DNA of 18,763 nt from an uncultured Bacteroidales bacterium. GTDB lineage: Bacteria > Bacteroidota > Bacteroidia > Bacteroidales > F082. Shown here one piece after another: positions 1 through 8,036 of the stretch; within the stretch, counting starts at the first letter, position 1, and the number at the start of each line of letters is the position of its first letter. A model generated the notes under the pieces. It was not told the origin of the DNA, did not search any database, and saw only the letters and a list, made by a program, of their open reading frames with translations. The stretch lies in assembly GCA_937926515.1 (NCBI GenBank), contig CALAZZ010000287.1:1-18763 (forward strand). The letters are read 5' to 3'. Both the position numbers and the translations under genes were made by a program.

Positions 1-686
1 AGTTGTGGCTGCATGGCCTCTTGAAAATATAACCTCTTCCCTGACATAATCATCTCGTCAAGAACAGATAGCGAAGGTTTTGATTGATCCAACAGCATCA
101 TAAAAAGGGTTTTAAACAAGTCATTCACTAAATGATCAGAAGTCATACGGGCCCTGATATATCCGGGAATACCTAACATTTTGTAGTAGTTATATTCCTC
201 ACCCAGGTAACAATCAATGGCAATAACTGCAATATTATCGGCAAACATGACCGGCATTTCATACTGAACCCCTGATATATAGGTATATATGTCAGGAATC
301 ATCTTTTTAGGAAAATGATAATGAAATCTTCGGAACGCATGTGTTAGTTCATTTTCAAGTGGCTGTATATCGGGATATACCTCCCTGCTCTTGTGGTACA
401 ACATGATGAGGCTTGTATCGCTTACAAAGTCATAAATCTGCTTGATATTTGCTGTATCGCTCAGGTCGGCATCCAGAAAATGGATAAAATCAGCTTGCAA
501 TCTTCTGAGCTCTGTTTCCAGAACAGTAAGGTCTGCTTCAAAAAGGGCTTTGCCATATTGCTTCACAGTGATTTGCTCCGGATACAGGTTGCTGGTATTG
601 ATGTGCAGCCTGCTCTTGCCATTGCGTCCACAACTTATGGTTGTGATGAGAAGGATACATATAAGGAAAAGGGTTGATCGGTTCAT
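1..686 (-). CDS. gldB: GldB-family gliding motility / T9SS-associated lipoprotein, 3' end beyond window
   Basis: Reading the minus strand from the ATG at 686-684 gives 228 codons with no stop before the window edge, so the C-terminus is missing. Residues 1-18 are a hydrophobic export signal ending at Cys19 (TISC), which suggests a lipoprotein, although the lipobox is loose. The body carries the phrases I associate with GldB: VYPDI near 103-107, a helical stretch ending HYHFP (122-126), a strand-rich part around YISGVQYEMPVMFADN, DCYLG (158-162), and MIMSGKRLYF (212-221). GldB is an envelope lipoprotein required for gliding, and T9SS function is linked to it, in Flavobacterium johnsoniae; its biochemical role is unclear. 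Its genes often sit beside nadE, which is 1.7 kb away here but on the other strand. gldC, if present, would lie off the left edge. Family call is fairly sure; gliding itself cannot be inferred from this gene alone. Confidence 0.82.
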   Translation of the reverse strand, partial: MNRSTLFLICILLITTISCGRNGKSRLHINTSNLYPEQITVKQYGKALFEADLTVLETELRRLQADFIHFLDADLSDTANIKQIYDFVSDTSLIMLYHKSREVYPDIQPLENELTHAFRRFHYHFPKKMIPDIYTYISGVQYEMPVMFADNIAVIAIDCYLGEEYNYYKMLGIPGYIRARMTSDHLVNDLFKTLFMMLLDQSKPSLSVLDEMIMSGKRLYFQEAMQPQ

Positions 687-853
687 AAACAGAATTCTTT
701 TAGTAATAACGATAAAAACAGCTTAAACTTGTTTGCAATAATAGAGCTGTTATTGGATATAATAAACCCAACAGCCTGTAGTTACAAGATATTGGGTTTA
801 CATGTATTGGTTTGCAAATCTGAGGTTCAATCTTTAAAGGATTGAGATCTTGA

Positions 854-1486
854 TCATAATATCTTCCACCCCAGGGTAACCATAAATCCCTGAGGACGAG
901 AATCGAGTATAATGGGTTCTCCGCCCGGCCCTTCGACTTCACCTATTATTTTATTGAGGCCAATATAATACTGTATATCAAGAGCAAACATTAAGGCATC
1001 TGCACCAATTCCGAACTGAAATCCCCATTTCATATCACTTATATCAGCATCTTTGATAAGACTTACTGATTGCAAAGGTTTAACGTTCTTGTCCACAATC
1101 AGTGTAGCTGTGGGTCCTGCCATGGCCCGTATATTGGCTACCTTAAGATCAGCAATTGTATAACCAATATACAAGGGTATCTGAATATTTTTCATTGTGA
1201 TTTCATCTTCAACCGGACTATAATCAACACCCTCATATGTTACGGCAGGTCTTTTAAAAACTGAGCCTGAAGTGAAATAATTGATTTCAGGCTGAATATA
1301 ATATTTACCACCTATACGCAAAAAGGCACCGAACAAAAAGTTACTTTTCAGGTCAGTGGTTATGTCACTTCGATCACTTGACAATTTATGGGTTGTATAA
1401 CCAATTTTTGGTCCAAGGCTAATGCTCTGGGCAAGTAATCCACTGCTGAGCAATGCAAATACGCTAATCAAAATTATCTTTTTCAT
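854..1486 (-). CDS. Outer-membrane beta-barrel protein (OMP_b-brl / PorT-like family)
   Basis: A 210-residue protein with a clear signal peptide (MKK, hydrophobic core 4-18, cleavage near LLAQ at 17-20). After that come alternating hydrophobic/polar strands typical of small Bacteroidota beta-barrels: SISLGPKIGY at the start, YYIQPEINYF, IQIPLYIGYT, WGFQFGIGADALMFALDIQYYIGL and the terminal FMVTLGWKIL. The barrel ends close to the C-terminus in aromatic/aliphatic residues, as expected for insertion by the BAM complex. The phrase IQIPLYIGY is a hallmark of the Pfam outer-membrane beta-barrel (PF13568-type) family, often labelled porin or PorT-like. It lacks what I recognise as true T9SS PorT signatures, so I do not call it porT. 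It lies 167 nt upstream of gldB on the same strand and could be co-transcribed with it. It is divergent from another barrel gene at 1645. Ligand or function unknown. Confidence 0.85.
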   Translation of the reverse strand: MKKIILISVFALLSSGLLAQSISLGPKIGYTTHKLSSDRSDITTDLKSNFLFGAFLRIGGKYYIQPEINYFTSGSVFKRPAVTYEGVDYSPVEDEITMKNIQIPLYIGYTIADLKVANIRAMAGPTATLIVDKNVKPLQSVSLIKDADISDMKWGFQFGIGADALMFALDIQYYIGLNKIIGEVEGPGGEPIILDSRPQGFMVTLGWKIL

Positions 1487-1509
1487 ATGCTTGTATTATG
1501 AGATTTTCA

Positions 1510-1538
1510 CAAATTTACAACAAGCATTTATATTTGAA
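1510..1538 (-). promoter_or_regulatory. Putative Bacteroidota promoter for the 854-1486 barrel gene
   Basis: On the minus strand, TAAATTTG (plus coordinates 1510-1517) is a perfect match to the Bacteroidota -7 element TAnnTTTG. An imperfect -33 element, TTC instead of TTG, lies at 1536-1538 with an 18-nt spacer. The -7 element is 23 nt upstream of the ATG at 1486. The -33 mismatch keeps confidence modest. Confidence 0.45.
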
Positions 1539-1644
1539 CGTATTTGAGGATCAAATTATCAACCTGAAGCTAAAAAAATGGAGGATTCAATCCACCTGTT
1601 CGTGTGAATTATCGTATTTTTACAGTTCAACAAATCCAAGAAAC

Positions 1645-2346
1645 ATGCACAGGAAGGTCATTATATTGATAATCTTAATGTTTATTACCAGTTATATATA
1701 TGCTCAGACAAAGGCGTTTCAGTTCGGTTTCAAACTGGCTCCTAATATTGGCTGGATTAAACCGGATGCCACTGATTATGAAAGAACAGGAACCAAACTC
1801 GGATTCAACTGGGGTTTTACCGGTGAAGTCTATCTGATGGAAAATTATGCCCTGAACACCGGATTCAATGTCATTTATTTGAATGGGGCCTACAAATATC
1901 CCCACCTCATGAAGCTGTCTGATGACGATCCGGCAGAGATTGAGGGTGAACTTGAAAGGGATCTGCGAACACAATACCTGCAAATTCCGCTAATTTTGAA
2001 AATGAAAACCAATGATTTTGGAGGATATCGAGTATATGGGCAAGTGGGGTTTGGCCTTGGATTTTTATTAAGGGCCAAAGCCGATGAGATGTTTTTACCT
2101 ACTTCGGGCTCCATAAGGGAAGAAGAAAAAATTGATGTAAAAAAAGAGTTAAGAGGTACCCGTGAATCACTTATTATTGGTGCTGGCATCGAAATACCTA
2201 TTGGCGGATCTACCTTTATCACGGCAGGCTTGCTCTTTGACAACAATTTCATTGACATATTAAAAGACCAAAACAAATTGAATCCCTCAGTTGAAAATAA
2301 TGGAATAAGTAATTTTCTTGAGCTTAAGGTAGGATTGATGTTTTAG
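1645..2346 (+). CDS. Outer-membrane beta-barrel protein (OMP_b-brl family)
   Basis: The frame is open from 1498, but I start it at the ATG at 1645 because this places a proper signal peptide at the N-terminus (MHRKV, hydrophobic core, cleavage near YIYAQ at 18-21). The preceding 49 codons are polar and overlap the upstream region of the divergent gene. The mature part of this 233-residue protein is strand-rich: AFQFGFKLAPNIGW at the start, YALNTGFNVIYLNGAY, YLQIPLILKMKT, YRVYGQVGFGLGFLL, LIIGAGIEIPIGGSTFITAGLLF, and the terminal FLELKVGLMF. The QIPLxLK phrase and layout match the small beta-barrel family seen at 854-1486, so the two are distant relatives in divergent orientation. An acidic extracellular-loop-like stretch (DDDPAEIEGELERD) sits in the middle. 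The stop is 5 nt before nadE, so the two genes are probably co-transcribed. Ligand unknown. Confidence 0.82.
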   Translation: MHRKVIILIILMFITSYIYAQTKAFQFGFKLAPNIGWIKPDATDYERTGTKLGFNWGFTGEVYLMENYALNTGFNVIYLNGAYKYPHLMKLSDDDPAEIEGELERDLRTQYLQIPLILKMKTNDFGGYRVYGQVGFGLGFLLRAKADEMFLPTSGSIREEEKIDVKKELRGTRESLIIGAGIEIPIGGSTFITAGLLFDNNFIDILKDQNKLNPSVENNGISNFLELKVGLMF

Positions 2347-2351
2347 AAATC

Positions 2352-3989
2352 ATGAAAATAGCGCTTGCCCAGCTGAATTATCATATTGGCAACTTCGAAG
2401 CCAACACCGAAAAAATTATACAGACGGCCTCCATGGCTGAAATTCAAGGTGCAGAGCTGGTCGTTTTCGCTGAACTTTCCATCCCGGGTTATCCTGCACG
2501 TGATTTTCTTGAATTTGACGATTTCATCAACAGGTGTGAGCTTGCCAGTCAAAAGATAGCAGAAGCAGTTCCAAATATTGGTATCATTGTGGGAAGTCCT
2601 GTAAAAAACACGACAGGTAAAGGAAAACCGCTGTTCAATGCGGCCTTGTTTTTATATGAAGGACAGGTCCAGGTTTTTCGCAAAGGATTGCTACCCAATT
2701 ATGATGTATTTGATGAGTACCGGTATTTTGAGCCTGCAAGGACGTTCAACATTCTGCATTTCAAGGGACATAAAATTGCCCTTACCATTTGTGAAGACAT
2801 TTGGGACGTTGGAAACAACCCGCTCTATACCATCAATCCTATGGAGGAACTTATCGCAGACCATCCTGATCTGATGATCAATATTGCAGCCTCGCCTTTC
2901 AATTATAACCAACCTGCGAAGCGCGTGCAGATCTTACGTGAAAATGTCATCAAATACAGAATACCATTGATTTATGTCAATCATGTGGGAGCACAAACTG
3001 AACTCCTATTCGATGGTGGTTCCATGGCTTTTGCTTCGGACGGCCATGTTTTTAAAAGCCTGAATTATTTCGATGAAGATCTGACCATTGTAAGCCTGGA
3101 TGAGCTGGATCAAACCCCTTCGACCACGGATTGGATCCATATCCCTCAAAAAATGACACTTATTCATAATGCACTTGTTATGGGTGTAAGGGATTATTTT
3201 GCCAAGCTTGGGTTTGCCAAAGCCATACTGGGCCTTTCGGGGGGGATTGACTCTGCCGTTACAGCTGTGATAGCCGTCGAAGCATTGGGTGCTGAAAATG
3301 TCATGGGACTTTTAATGCCTTCCCAGTTTTCATCTGATCATTCGGTTGATGATGCACTGCAACTGGCAAAAAACCTGGGCATGCCTTCTGAGATCATTTC
3401 AATTGCTGATCAGTTTGGCTCATTTGAGAAAGTGCTGGAACCTTACTTTAAAGAAAAATCCTTTGATGTAACGGAAGAAAATATTCAGGCACGCATACGA
3501 GGCTTGTTGCTGATGGCCTTTTCAAACAAGTTTGGTTATATTTTACTGAACACCTCCAACAAAAGTGAAGCTGCCGTAGGTTATGGTACCCTCTACGGTG
3601 ATATGAACGGAGGGCTATCTGTTTTAGGCGATCTGTACAAGACTGAGGTGTTCGAATTGGCTCATGATATCAATCGTGATAAAGAGGTCATCCCCCAGAA
3701 CAGCATCACCAAGGCCCCTTCGGCTGAACTTCGCCATAACCAGCTCGACAGTGACAGTTTGCCTGAATATGAAATGCTGGACAAGATACTATTTCATTAT
3801 ATTGAAAAACGCAATGGTCCGAATGAGCTGGTAGAAATGGGCTTCGACAGCAGGCTCGTGCATCGTGTGCTAAAAATGGTGAACACCACCGAGTATAAAC
3901 GATATCAAACACCCCCTATCCTGCGTGTATCACCCAAAGCTTTTGGTATGGGCAGGTTGATGCCTATCGTTGCAAAATATTTGGGTTAA
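2352..3989 (+). CDS. nadE: NAD+ synthetase, glutamine-dependent
   Basis: This 545-residue two-domain enzyme makes NAD+ from nicotinic acid adenine dinucleotide, ATP and glutamine in the cytosol, the last step of NAD biosynthesis. The N-terminal nitrilase/amidohydrolase domain (about 1-255) has the full triad: Glu41 in FAELSIPGYP, Lys111 in FRKGLLPN and Cys147 in LTICEDIWD. It releases ammonia from glutamine. The C-terminal synthetase domain (about 262-545) has the ATP pyrophosphatase P-loop SGGIDS at 296-301, followed by LLMPSQFSSDHS, the NTSNKSE motif (400-406) and the YGTLYGD / GGLSVLGDLYKT region typical of NAD+ synthetases. The SPKAFG near the end is also family-typical. Length is normal for the bacterial glutamine-dependent form. 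The ATG is 5 nt after the upstream stop, and a methyltransferase gene follows after 27 nt. Nothing appears broken. Very confident. Confidence 0.97.
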   Translation: MKIALAQLNYHIGNFEANTEKIIQTASMAEIQGAELVVFAELSIPGYPARDFLEFDDFINRCELASQKIAEAVPNIGIIVGSPVKNTTGKGKPLFNAALFLYEGQVQVFRKGLLPNYDVFDEYRYFEPARTFNILHFKGHKIALTICEDIWDVGNNPLYTINPMEELIADHPDLMINIAASPFNYNQPAKRVQILRENVIKYRIPLIYVNHVGAQTELLFDGGSMAFASDGHVFKSLNYFDEDLTIVSLDELDQTPSTTDWIHIPQKMTLIHNALVMGVRDYFAKLGFAKAILGLSGGIDSAVTAVIAVEALGAENVMGLLMPSQFSSDHSVDDALQLAKNLGMPSEIISIADQFGSFEKVLEPYFKEKSFDVTEENIQARIRGLLLMAFSNKFGYILLNTSNKSEAAVGYGTLYGDMNGGLSVLGDLYKTEVFELAHDINRDKEVIPQNSITKAPSAELRHNQLDSDSLPEYEMLDKILFHYIEKRNGPNELVEMGFDSRLVHRVLKMVNTTEYKRYQTPPILRVSPKAFGMGRLMPIVAKYLG

Positions 3990-4016
3990 ACGAACAAAAC
4001 CTATACAGACTCAATT

Positions 4017-4709
4017 ATGAATGAAGTTATTCCTATTGCAATGCCAGGCACACATAGTAGTTTTCTGAACTATTTCAAGACATTGGGGGTGGATAAGCAT
4101 ATAAAAATACTGGATGTGGGAGCAGGCCATGGGGCTTTTACAAAAACCTTATTCGAGCTGGGATATAATGTAACAGCCTGCGATTTATATCCAGAGATTT
4201 TTAAATATGAGAAAATTAACTGTGTTAAAACAGATATCACAAAACATTTTCCCTTCCCGGATAATAGTTTTGATGTGGCCATTTCCATTGAAGTAAGTGA
4301 GCACATTATTGACCATGAGGTATTTTTCAGCGAACTGAGCAGAATTATCAAGCCAGCAGGTGTATTATATATTTCAACCCCGAATGTCCTTTCGCTGAAG
4401 TCGAGATTCAGGTTTCTGTTTCAAGGATTTTTCTATAGCTTCAAACCACTTGATATGAATAATCATGATGGGCTGCAACACGTAGCATCACGCACAATAG
4501 ACCAATATAATTATATAGCAGTAAAACATGGATTTGAGCAGGCAAAACTTGCTATCGACAAAAAGCAAAAAAGTTCACTTTGGTTATTAGTCCTGCTTTT
4601 TCCTTTTATATGGGTTTATTCAAAGTTGAGGAAAACACCTACACTACATAATCAGTTTATACTCATGGTGGGCAGGTTGCTTTTTTTGCAATTCAGAAAC
4701 AAGAGCTAA
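4017..4709 (+). CDS. Class I SAM-dependent methyltransferase, substrate unknown
   Basis: This 230-residue protein has a Rossmann methyltransferase core. Motif I is ILDVGAGHGAF (31-41), the acidic end of strand beta-2 is ACDLYP (54-59), and the Methyltransf_11-type block FPFPDNSFDVAISIEVSEHI runs from 78 to 97. It continues with IKPAGVLYISTPN (111-123), the usual strand beta-5 region. This arrangement is common in methyltransferases acting on small molecules or lipids (the UbiE/Coq5-like superfamily). A hydrophobic segment, LWLLVLLFPFIWVYSKL (189-205), follows the core. It could anchor the protein at the membrane and would fit a lipid-linked or quinone-like substrate, but that is inference. 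It sits 27 nt after nadE and 27 nt before tcdA, so it is probably cotranscribed with these housekeeping genes. That gives no clear hint of substrate. Confidence 0.85.
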   Translation: MNEVIPIAMPGTHSSFLNYFKTLGVDKHIKILDVGAGHGAFTKTLFELGYNVTACDLYPEIFKYEKINCVKTDITKHFPFPDNSFDVAISIEVSEHIIDHEVFFSELSRIIKPAGVLYISTPNVLSLKSRFRFLFQGFFYSFKPLDMNNHDGLQHVASRTIDQYNYIAVKHGFEQAKLAIDKKQKSSLWLLVLLFPFIWVYSKLRKTPTLHNQFILMVGRLLFLQFRNKS

Positions 4710-4736
4710 GCTAACTATTTGATTTAACTTTTCTTT

Positions 4737-5456
4737 ATGATTCAATCATGGCAATCACGTACCGAACTTCTGGTTGGTGCCCACAAAATTAAGAGGCTTT
4801 CCATCTCCCATGTGCTTGTAGCCGGTATTGGGGGAGTTGGCTCCTATGCAGCTGAACAACTGGCACGCGCAGGAATAGGTAAACTTACAATTGTGGATGG
4901 TGACGTGGTACACCCAAGTAATCGGAACCGACAGCTTGTAGCTTTGTCCAGCACGGAAGGAAAAGCCAAGGTAGAAGCTATGGCTTCGCGCTTGCTTGAT
5001 ATTAACCCTGATATTGAGTTAGTTGTTGTGAATCAGTATCTCAAGGATCAATCTCTGCTGGACGCACTTAACCACCCCTATGATTACATTGTGGATGCCA
5101 TTGACACCCTGGCTCCCAAGGTCTACCTGATCTATCATGCACATAGAATGGGGATTAAAGTTGTTAGTTCTATGGGTGCCGGGGGTAAATTTGATCCTCA
5201 ACAGGTGCAAGCTGTAGATATTTCTGAAACAAACAATTGCAGGCTCGCCTATTATATCCGTAAAAGATTGCATAAACTGGGTATATGGGAAGGAATTACA
5301 GCTGTTTATTCAGCTGAATCGGTTTCAAAAAAAGCCGTAAAGACCGAAAGTGGTGAATTCAACAAACGTTCAACCGTAGGTACGATCTCGTATATGCCTG
5401 CTGTGTTTGGATGTGTTTGTGCCAGTGTGGTGATCAAGGGCTTATTGGATGTTTAG
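4737..5456 (+). CDS. tcdA: tRNA threonylcarbamoyladenosine dehydratase (TcdA/CsdL, ThiF/E1-like)
   Basis: The 239-residue protein belongs to the ThiF/MoeB/E1 superfamily. The N-terminal nucleotide-binding motif GIGGVGSYAAEQLARAGIG spans 30-48 and is followed by TIVDGDVV and SNRNRQ (61-66), the adenylation-site signature. VDAIDTLAPKVYLI (119-132) and the SSMGAGGKFDP stretch (144-154) are characteristic of TcdA rather than ThiF or MoeB, as is the absence of zinc-binding CxxC pairs. In E. coli TcdA uses ATP to cyclise the t6A base at tRNA position 37 to ct6A, helped by CsdA/CsdE sulfur transfer. No csd gene is visible here. The start is chosen because MIQSWQSRTELLVG matches the usual short TcdA N-terminus. 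It is probably the last gene of the nadE unit, because a 161-nt gap follows. The Arg in SNRNRQ, where Ile is common, is to my recollection normal for Bacteroidota. Confidence 0.92.
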   Translation: MIQSWQSRTELLVGAHKIKRLSISHVLVAGIGGVGSYAAEQLARAGIGKLTIVDGDVVHPSNRNRQLVALSSTEGKAKVEAMASRLLDINPDIELVVVNQYLKDQSLLDALNHPYDYIVDAIDTLAPKVYLIYHAHRMGIKVVSSMGAGGKFDPQQVQAVDISETNNCRLAYYIRKRLHKLGIWEGITAVYSAESVSKKAVKTESGEFNKRSTVGTISYMPAVFGCVCASVVIKGLLDV

Positions 5457-5587
5457 TATAGCGCTCAAACTTTGTATTAGCTCTCATAAATAATGCCGGA
5501 TTTACGATTTCTTAAATTAGGTTCTGCTATCAAATATATTTAAGCACATGTTCGGCCACGTTAAAATCTAAAACCCGTAAAATTTCT

Positions 5588-5595
5588 TATCTTAG
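5588..5595 (+). promoter_or_regulatory. Candidate -7 promoter element before the S9D peptidase gene
   Basis: TATCTTAG matches the Bacteroidota -7 element TAnnTTTG at all but one fixed position and ends 22 nt before the ATG at 5618. That is close to the spacing of the better promoter at 17453-17484. No convincing TTG lies at the -33 distance, so this is only a candidate. The rest of the 161-nt gap (5457-5617) shows no terminator or other structure I recognise. Confidence 0.3.
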
Positions 5596-5617
5596 CTCAT
5601 CACATATTTTTTTACTT

Positions 5618-8035
5618 ATGAAATTGAAGCTACTTATTTTGACAGTTTTATTACCTGTTGGTGTGATGGCACAAAATCACCTTAACTATCAATTGCCACC
5701 GCAGGAAATCATTGATTTAGTAGATGCACCCTCTACACCTTCGATGCGTATAAGCCCTGCAAACAGTCACATACTGCTTATTGATAATCCTGAATTGCCC
5801 ACTATAGCTGATTTGGCAGCTCCGGAGTTAAGGCTTGGTGGCATCAGGATTGATCCAATCAACAACGGTCGCAGCCGCACTTCATATGGAACCGGCATGT
5901 CACTCGTAGATATTGACGGCAAAAACTTAAGGGTAATTGGCGATCTGCCCGTGAACGCGCGTATTCTCAACGCCAGCTGGTCACCTGACGAAAATTATAT
6001 TTCGTTTGGAAATGCAACTGATAATGGAATTGAATTATGGATTGTGGATGTTTCCACGGCTGAAGCCCGGCGTCTGCCCGTACCTTTTATTAATGATGCG
6101 ATGGGGCGCAGCATGATGTGGTTGCCCAACAGCAAACAGATTCTGTTCAAAGCTGTGCCAATTGACAGGGGTGCGCCTCCTGTGAAACCTCATGTGGCAG
6201 AAGGACCAGTAATTCAGGAATCTCTTGGACGAAAAGCCGCGGTACGCACTTATCAGGACCTCGTTAGCAATCCCTTCGAGGAAGAACTATTTGATTATTA
6301 TGCAACTTCACAATTATATGTTACAGATGTGAATGGAAATGCAATGTCTCTGGGCGACCCTGCTGTAATCAGCTCATTCAGCTGTTCTCCGGACGGAAAC
6401 TATATCTTGATCAACTCCGTTCAAAAACCTTATTCCTATATTGTACCCTACAGCCGCTTTCCACAACAATACAAGCTCATTGATATGGAAGGTGAGCAGG
6501 TGCGCCTGCTGGCTGAAATCCCGGTTGCTGATAATATACCACAAGGATTTGATGCTGTCCGTAAAGGCATGCGAAGCCCTTCGTGGCGATCCGATGCCCC
6601 TGCCAGCCTTTACTGGACTGAGGCCATCGATGATGGAGACCCAAATTTTGAAACGCGCTACCGCGATCAGCTATTTATGCTTGAAGCACCGTTTGATGGG
6701 GATCCCGTGCAGGCTTTCAAACTTGAAAAACGCTATTCGGGCATCATATGGGGTCATGACAACTTCGCACTGATCAGCGAATATTGGCGCGGTAACAGAC
6801 GCTCAACTACTTATGCCTTTGATCCATCAGACATGGAATCCGGATTAAGCCTGATATTTGACCGCTCTACTGAAGATCGATACAACCACCCGGGCAGTTT
6901 TCAAACAATGAGCAACGAACATGGGTTCAGGATTCTTCACTTCAATACGGTAGGGACAAAACTGTACCTTTCGGGGCAAGGTGCATCACCGGAAGGGAAT
7001 CAACCTTTTCTGGATGAATACGATATTGAAGAAGGTACAACAGAACGCCTTTGGCAAAGCGAAGCCCCTTGGTATGAAACAATGGTGCGGCTGATTGATG
7101 CCGATGCAGGTTTAATGATCACCCGTCGGGAATCGAATGAGGTGCATCCGAATTATTATATGCGTAAGTTAGACGAAAACTCATTGCAGCAGATCACAGA
7201 TTTTCCCGATCCCTTCGCTGCATTGAAGCATATTCAAAAAGAAGTCATCCATTATGAACGTGCTGATGGCATACCACTGAACGGGACATTATACTTGCCA
7301 CCGGAATTCAAGCCTGGTATTGACGACCCACTTCCAACCCTGCTTTATGCCTACCCACGCGAGTTCAAGAGCAGTGATGCTGCAGGACAGGTAAGTGGAT
7401 CTCCATATTCTTATACACGCATCGGAGCTACTTCACCCGTGATGCTGGTAACACAAGGTTATGCCGTGTTCAACAATGCCAGCTTCCCAATCGTGGGCGA
7501 AGGAGATGAGGAGCCCAATGATACCTTTGTTGAACAGCTTATCCTGAACGCTGAAGCAGCAATAGATAAACTAACAGACATGGAAGTGTCAGATCCACAA
7601 CGCGTGGCCATTTCGGGTCATTCCTATGGTGCATTTATGACCGCCAACTTACTGGCACATTCTGATTTGTTTGCCACCGGTATCGCTCGAAGTGGGGCCT
7701 ATAACCGAACCCTTACACCCTTTGGGTTTCAGGGAGAGGAACGAACCTATTGGCAGGCACCGGATACCTACAACATGATGTCTCCTTTTATGCATGCCGA
7801 TAAAGTAAAAGCTCCCATCTTACTTATTCATGGGGCTGACGATAACAATTCAGGCACTTTTCCACTTCAAAGTGAGCGCTACTTCGATGCTTTGCGGGGC
7901 CATGGTGCAGTAGCCAGGCTAGTAATGCTTCCACATGAAAGCCATGGATACCGTGCCCGCGAATCGATTTTGCATATGCACTGGGAATGGATTAATTGGC
8001 TCGATAAATACCTGAAAAACAAAGCTGATCAGTAG
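5618..8035 (+). CDS. Secreted prolyl-oligopeptidase-family serine peptidase, S9D glutamyl endopeptidase type
   Basis: The 805-residue protein starts with a signal peptide (MKLKLLILTVLLPVGVMAQ, 1-19), so it acts outside the cytoplasm, probably in the periplasm. Residues ~20-540 match a beta-propeller, with WSPDENYISFG, SCSPDGNYILI and similar phrases. The start LNYQLPPQEIIDLVDAPSTP (23-42) and APELRLGGIRIDP resemble the chloroplast glutamyl endopeptidase (CGEP, S9D) rather than DPP4 or prolyl oligopeptidase. The C-terminal alpha/beta-hydrolase domain (~545-805) has the nucleophile Ser669 in GHSYGAFMTANLLAHSD, acid Asp742 in HGADDNNSGT, and His776 in PHESHGY, so the triad is intact. ARSGAYNRTLTPFGFQ is an S9D hallmark. 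The likely reaction is endoproteolysis or oligopeptide cleavage after Glu; specificity is inferred from the family. The stop is 1 nt before the next gene's ATG, so the two are coupled. Confidence 0.9.
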   Translation: MKLKLLILTVLLPVGVMAQNHLNYQLPPQEIIDLVDAPSTPSMRISPANSHILLIDNPELPTIADLAAPELRLGGIRIDPINNGRSRTSYGTGMSLVDIDGKNLRVIGDLPVNARILNASWSPDENYISFGNATDNGIELWIVDVSTAEARRLPVPFINDAMGRSMMWLPNSKQILFKAVPIDRGAPPVKPHVAEGPVIQESLGRKAAVRTYQDLVSNPFEEELFDYYATSQLYVTDVNGNAMSLGDPAVISSFSCSPDGNYILINSVQKPYSYIVPYSRFPQQYKLIDMEGEQVRLLAEIPVADNIPQGFDAVRKGMRSPSWRSDAPASLYWTEAIDDGDPNFETRYRDQLFMLEAPFDGDPVQAFKLEKRYSGIIWGHDNFALISEYWRGNRRSTTYAFDPSDMESGLSLIFDRSTEDRYNHPGSFQTMSNEHGFRILHFNTVGTKLYLSGQGASPEGNQPFLDEYDIEEGTTERLWQSEAPWYETMVRLIDADAGLMITRRESNEVHPNYYMRKLDENSLQQITDFPDPFAALKHIQKEVIHYERADGIPLNGTLYLPPEFKPGIDDPLPTLLYAYPREFKSSDAAGQVSGSPYSYTRIGATSPVMLVTQGYAVFNNASFPIVGEGDEEPNDTFVEQLILNAEAAIDKLTDMEVSDPQRVAISGHSYGAFMTANLLAHSDLFATGIARSGAYNRTLTPFGFQGEERTYWQAPDTYNMMSPFMHADKVKAPILLIHGADDNNSGTFPLQSERYFDALRGHGAVARLVMLPHESHGYRARESILHMHWEWINWLDKYLKNKADQ

Positions 8036-8036
8036 A

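Noticed and set aside
393..726. Two overlapping plus-strand frames of 94 codons each
   Set aside because: They lie antisense to the GldB coding sequence, show no family features, and the minus-strand frame explains the DNA.
700..942. 80-codon minus-strand frame between the barrel gene and gldB
   Set aside because: It overlaps the end of the barrel gene in another frame and has no signal, domain or composition supporting a protein.
854..1486. Call as the T9SS protein PorT
   Set aside because: Only general small-barrel features are seen; T9SS PorT signatures were not recognised.
1498..1644. N-terminal extension of the second barrel protein from an upstream ATG
   Set aside because: The extra 49 residues are polar, bury the signal peptide in the middle of the protein, and overlap a likely promoter of the divergent gene; the ATG at 1645 is a better start.
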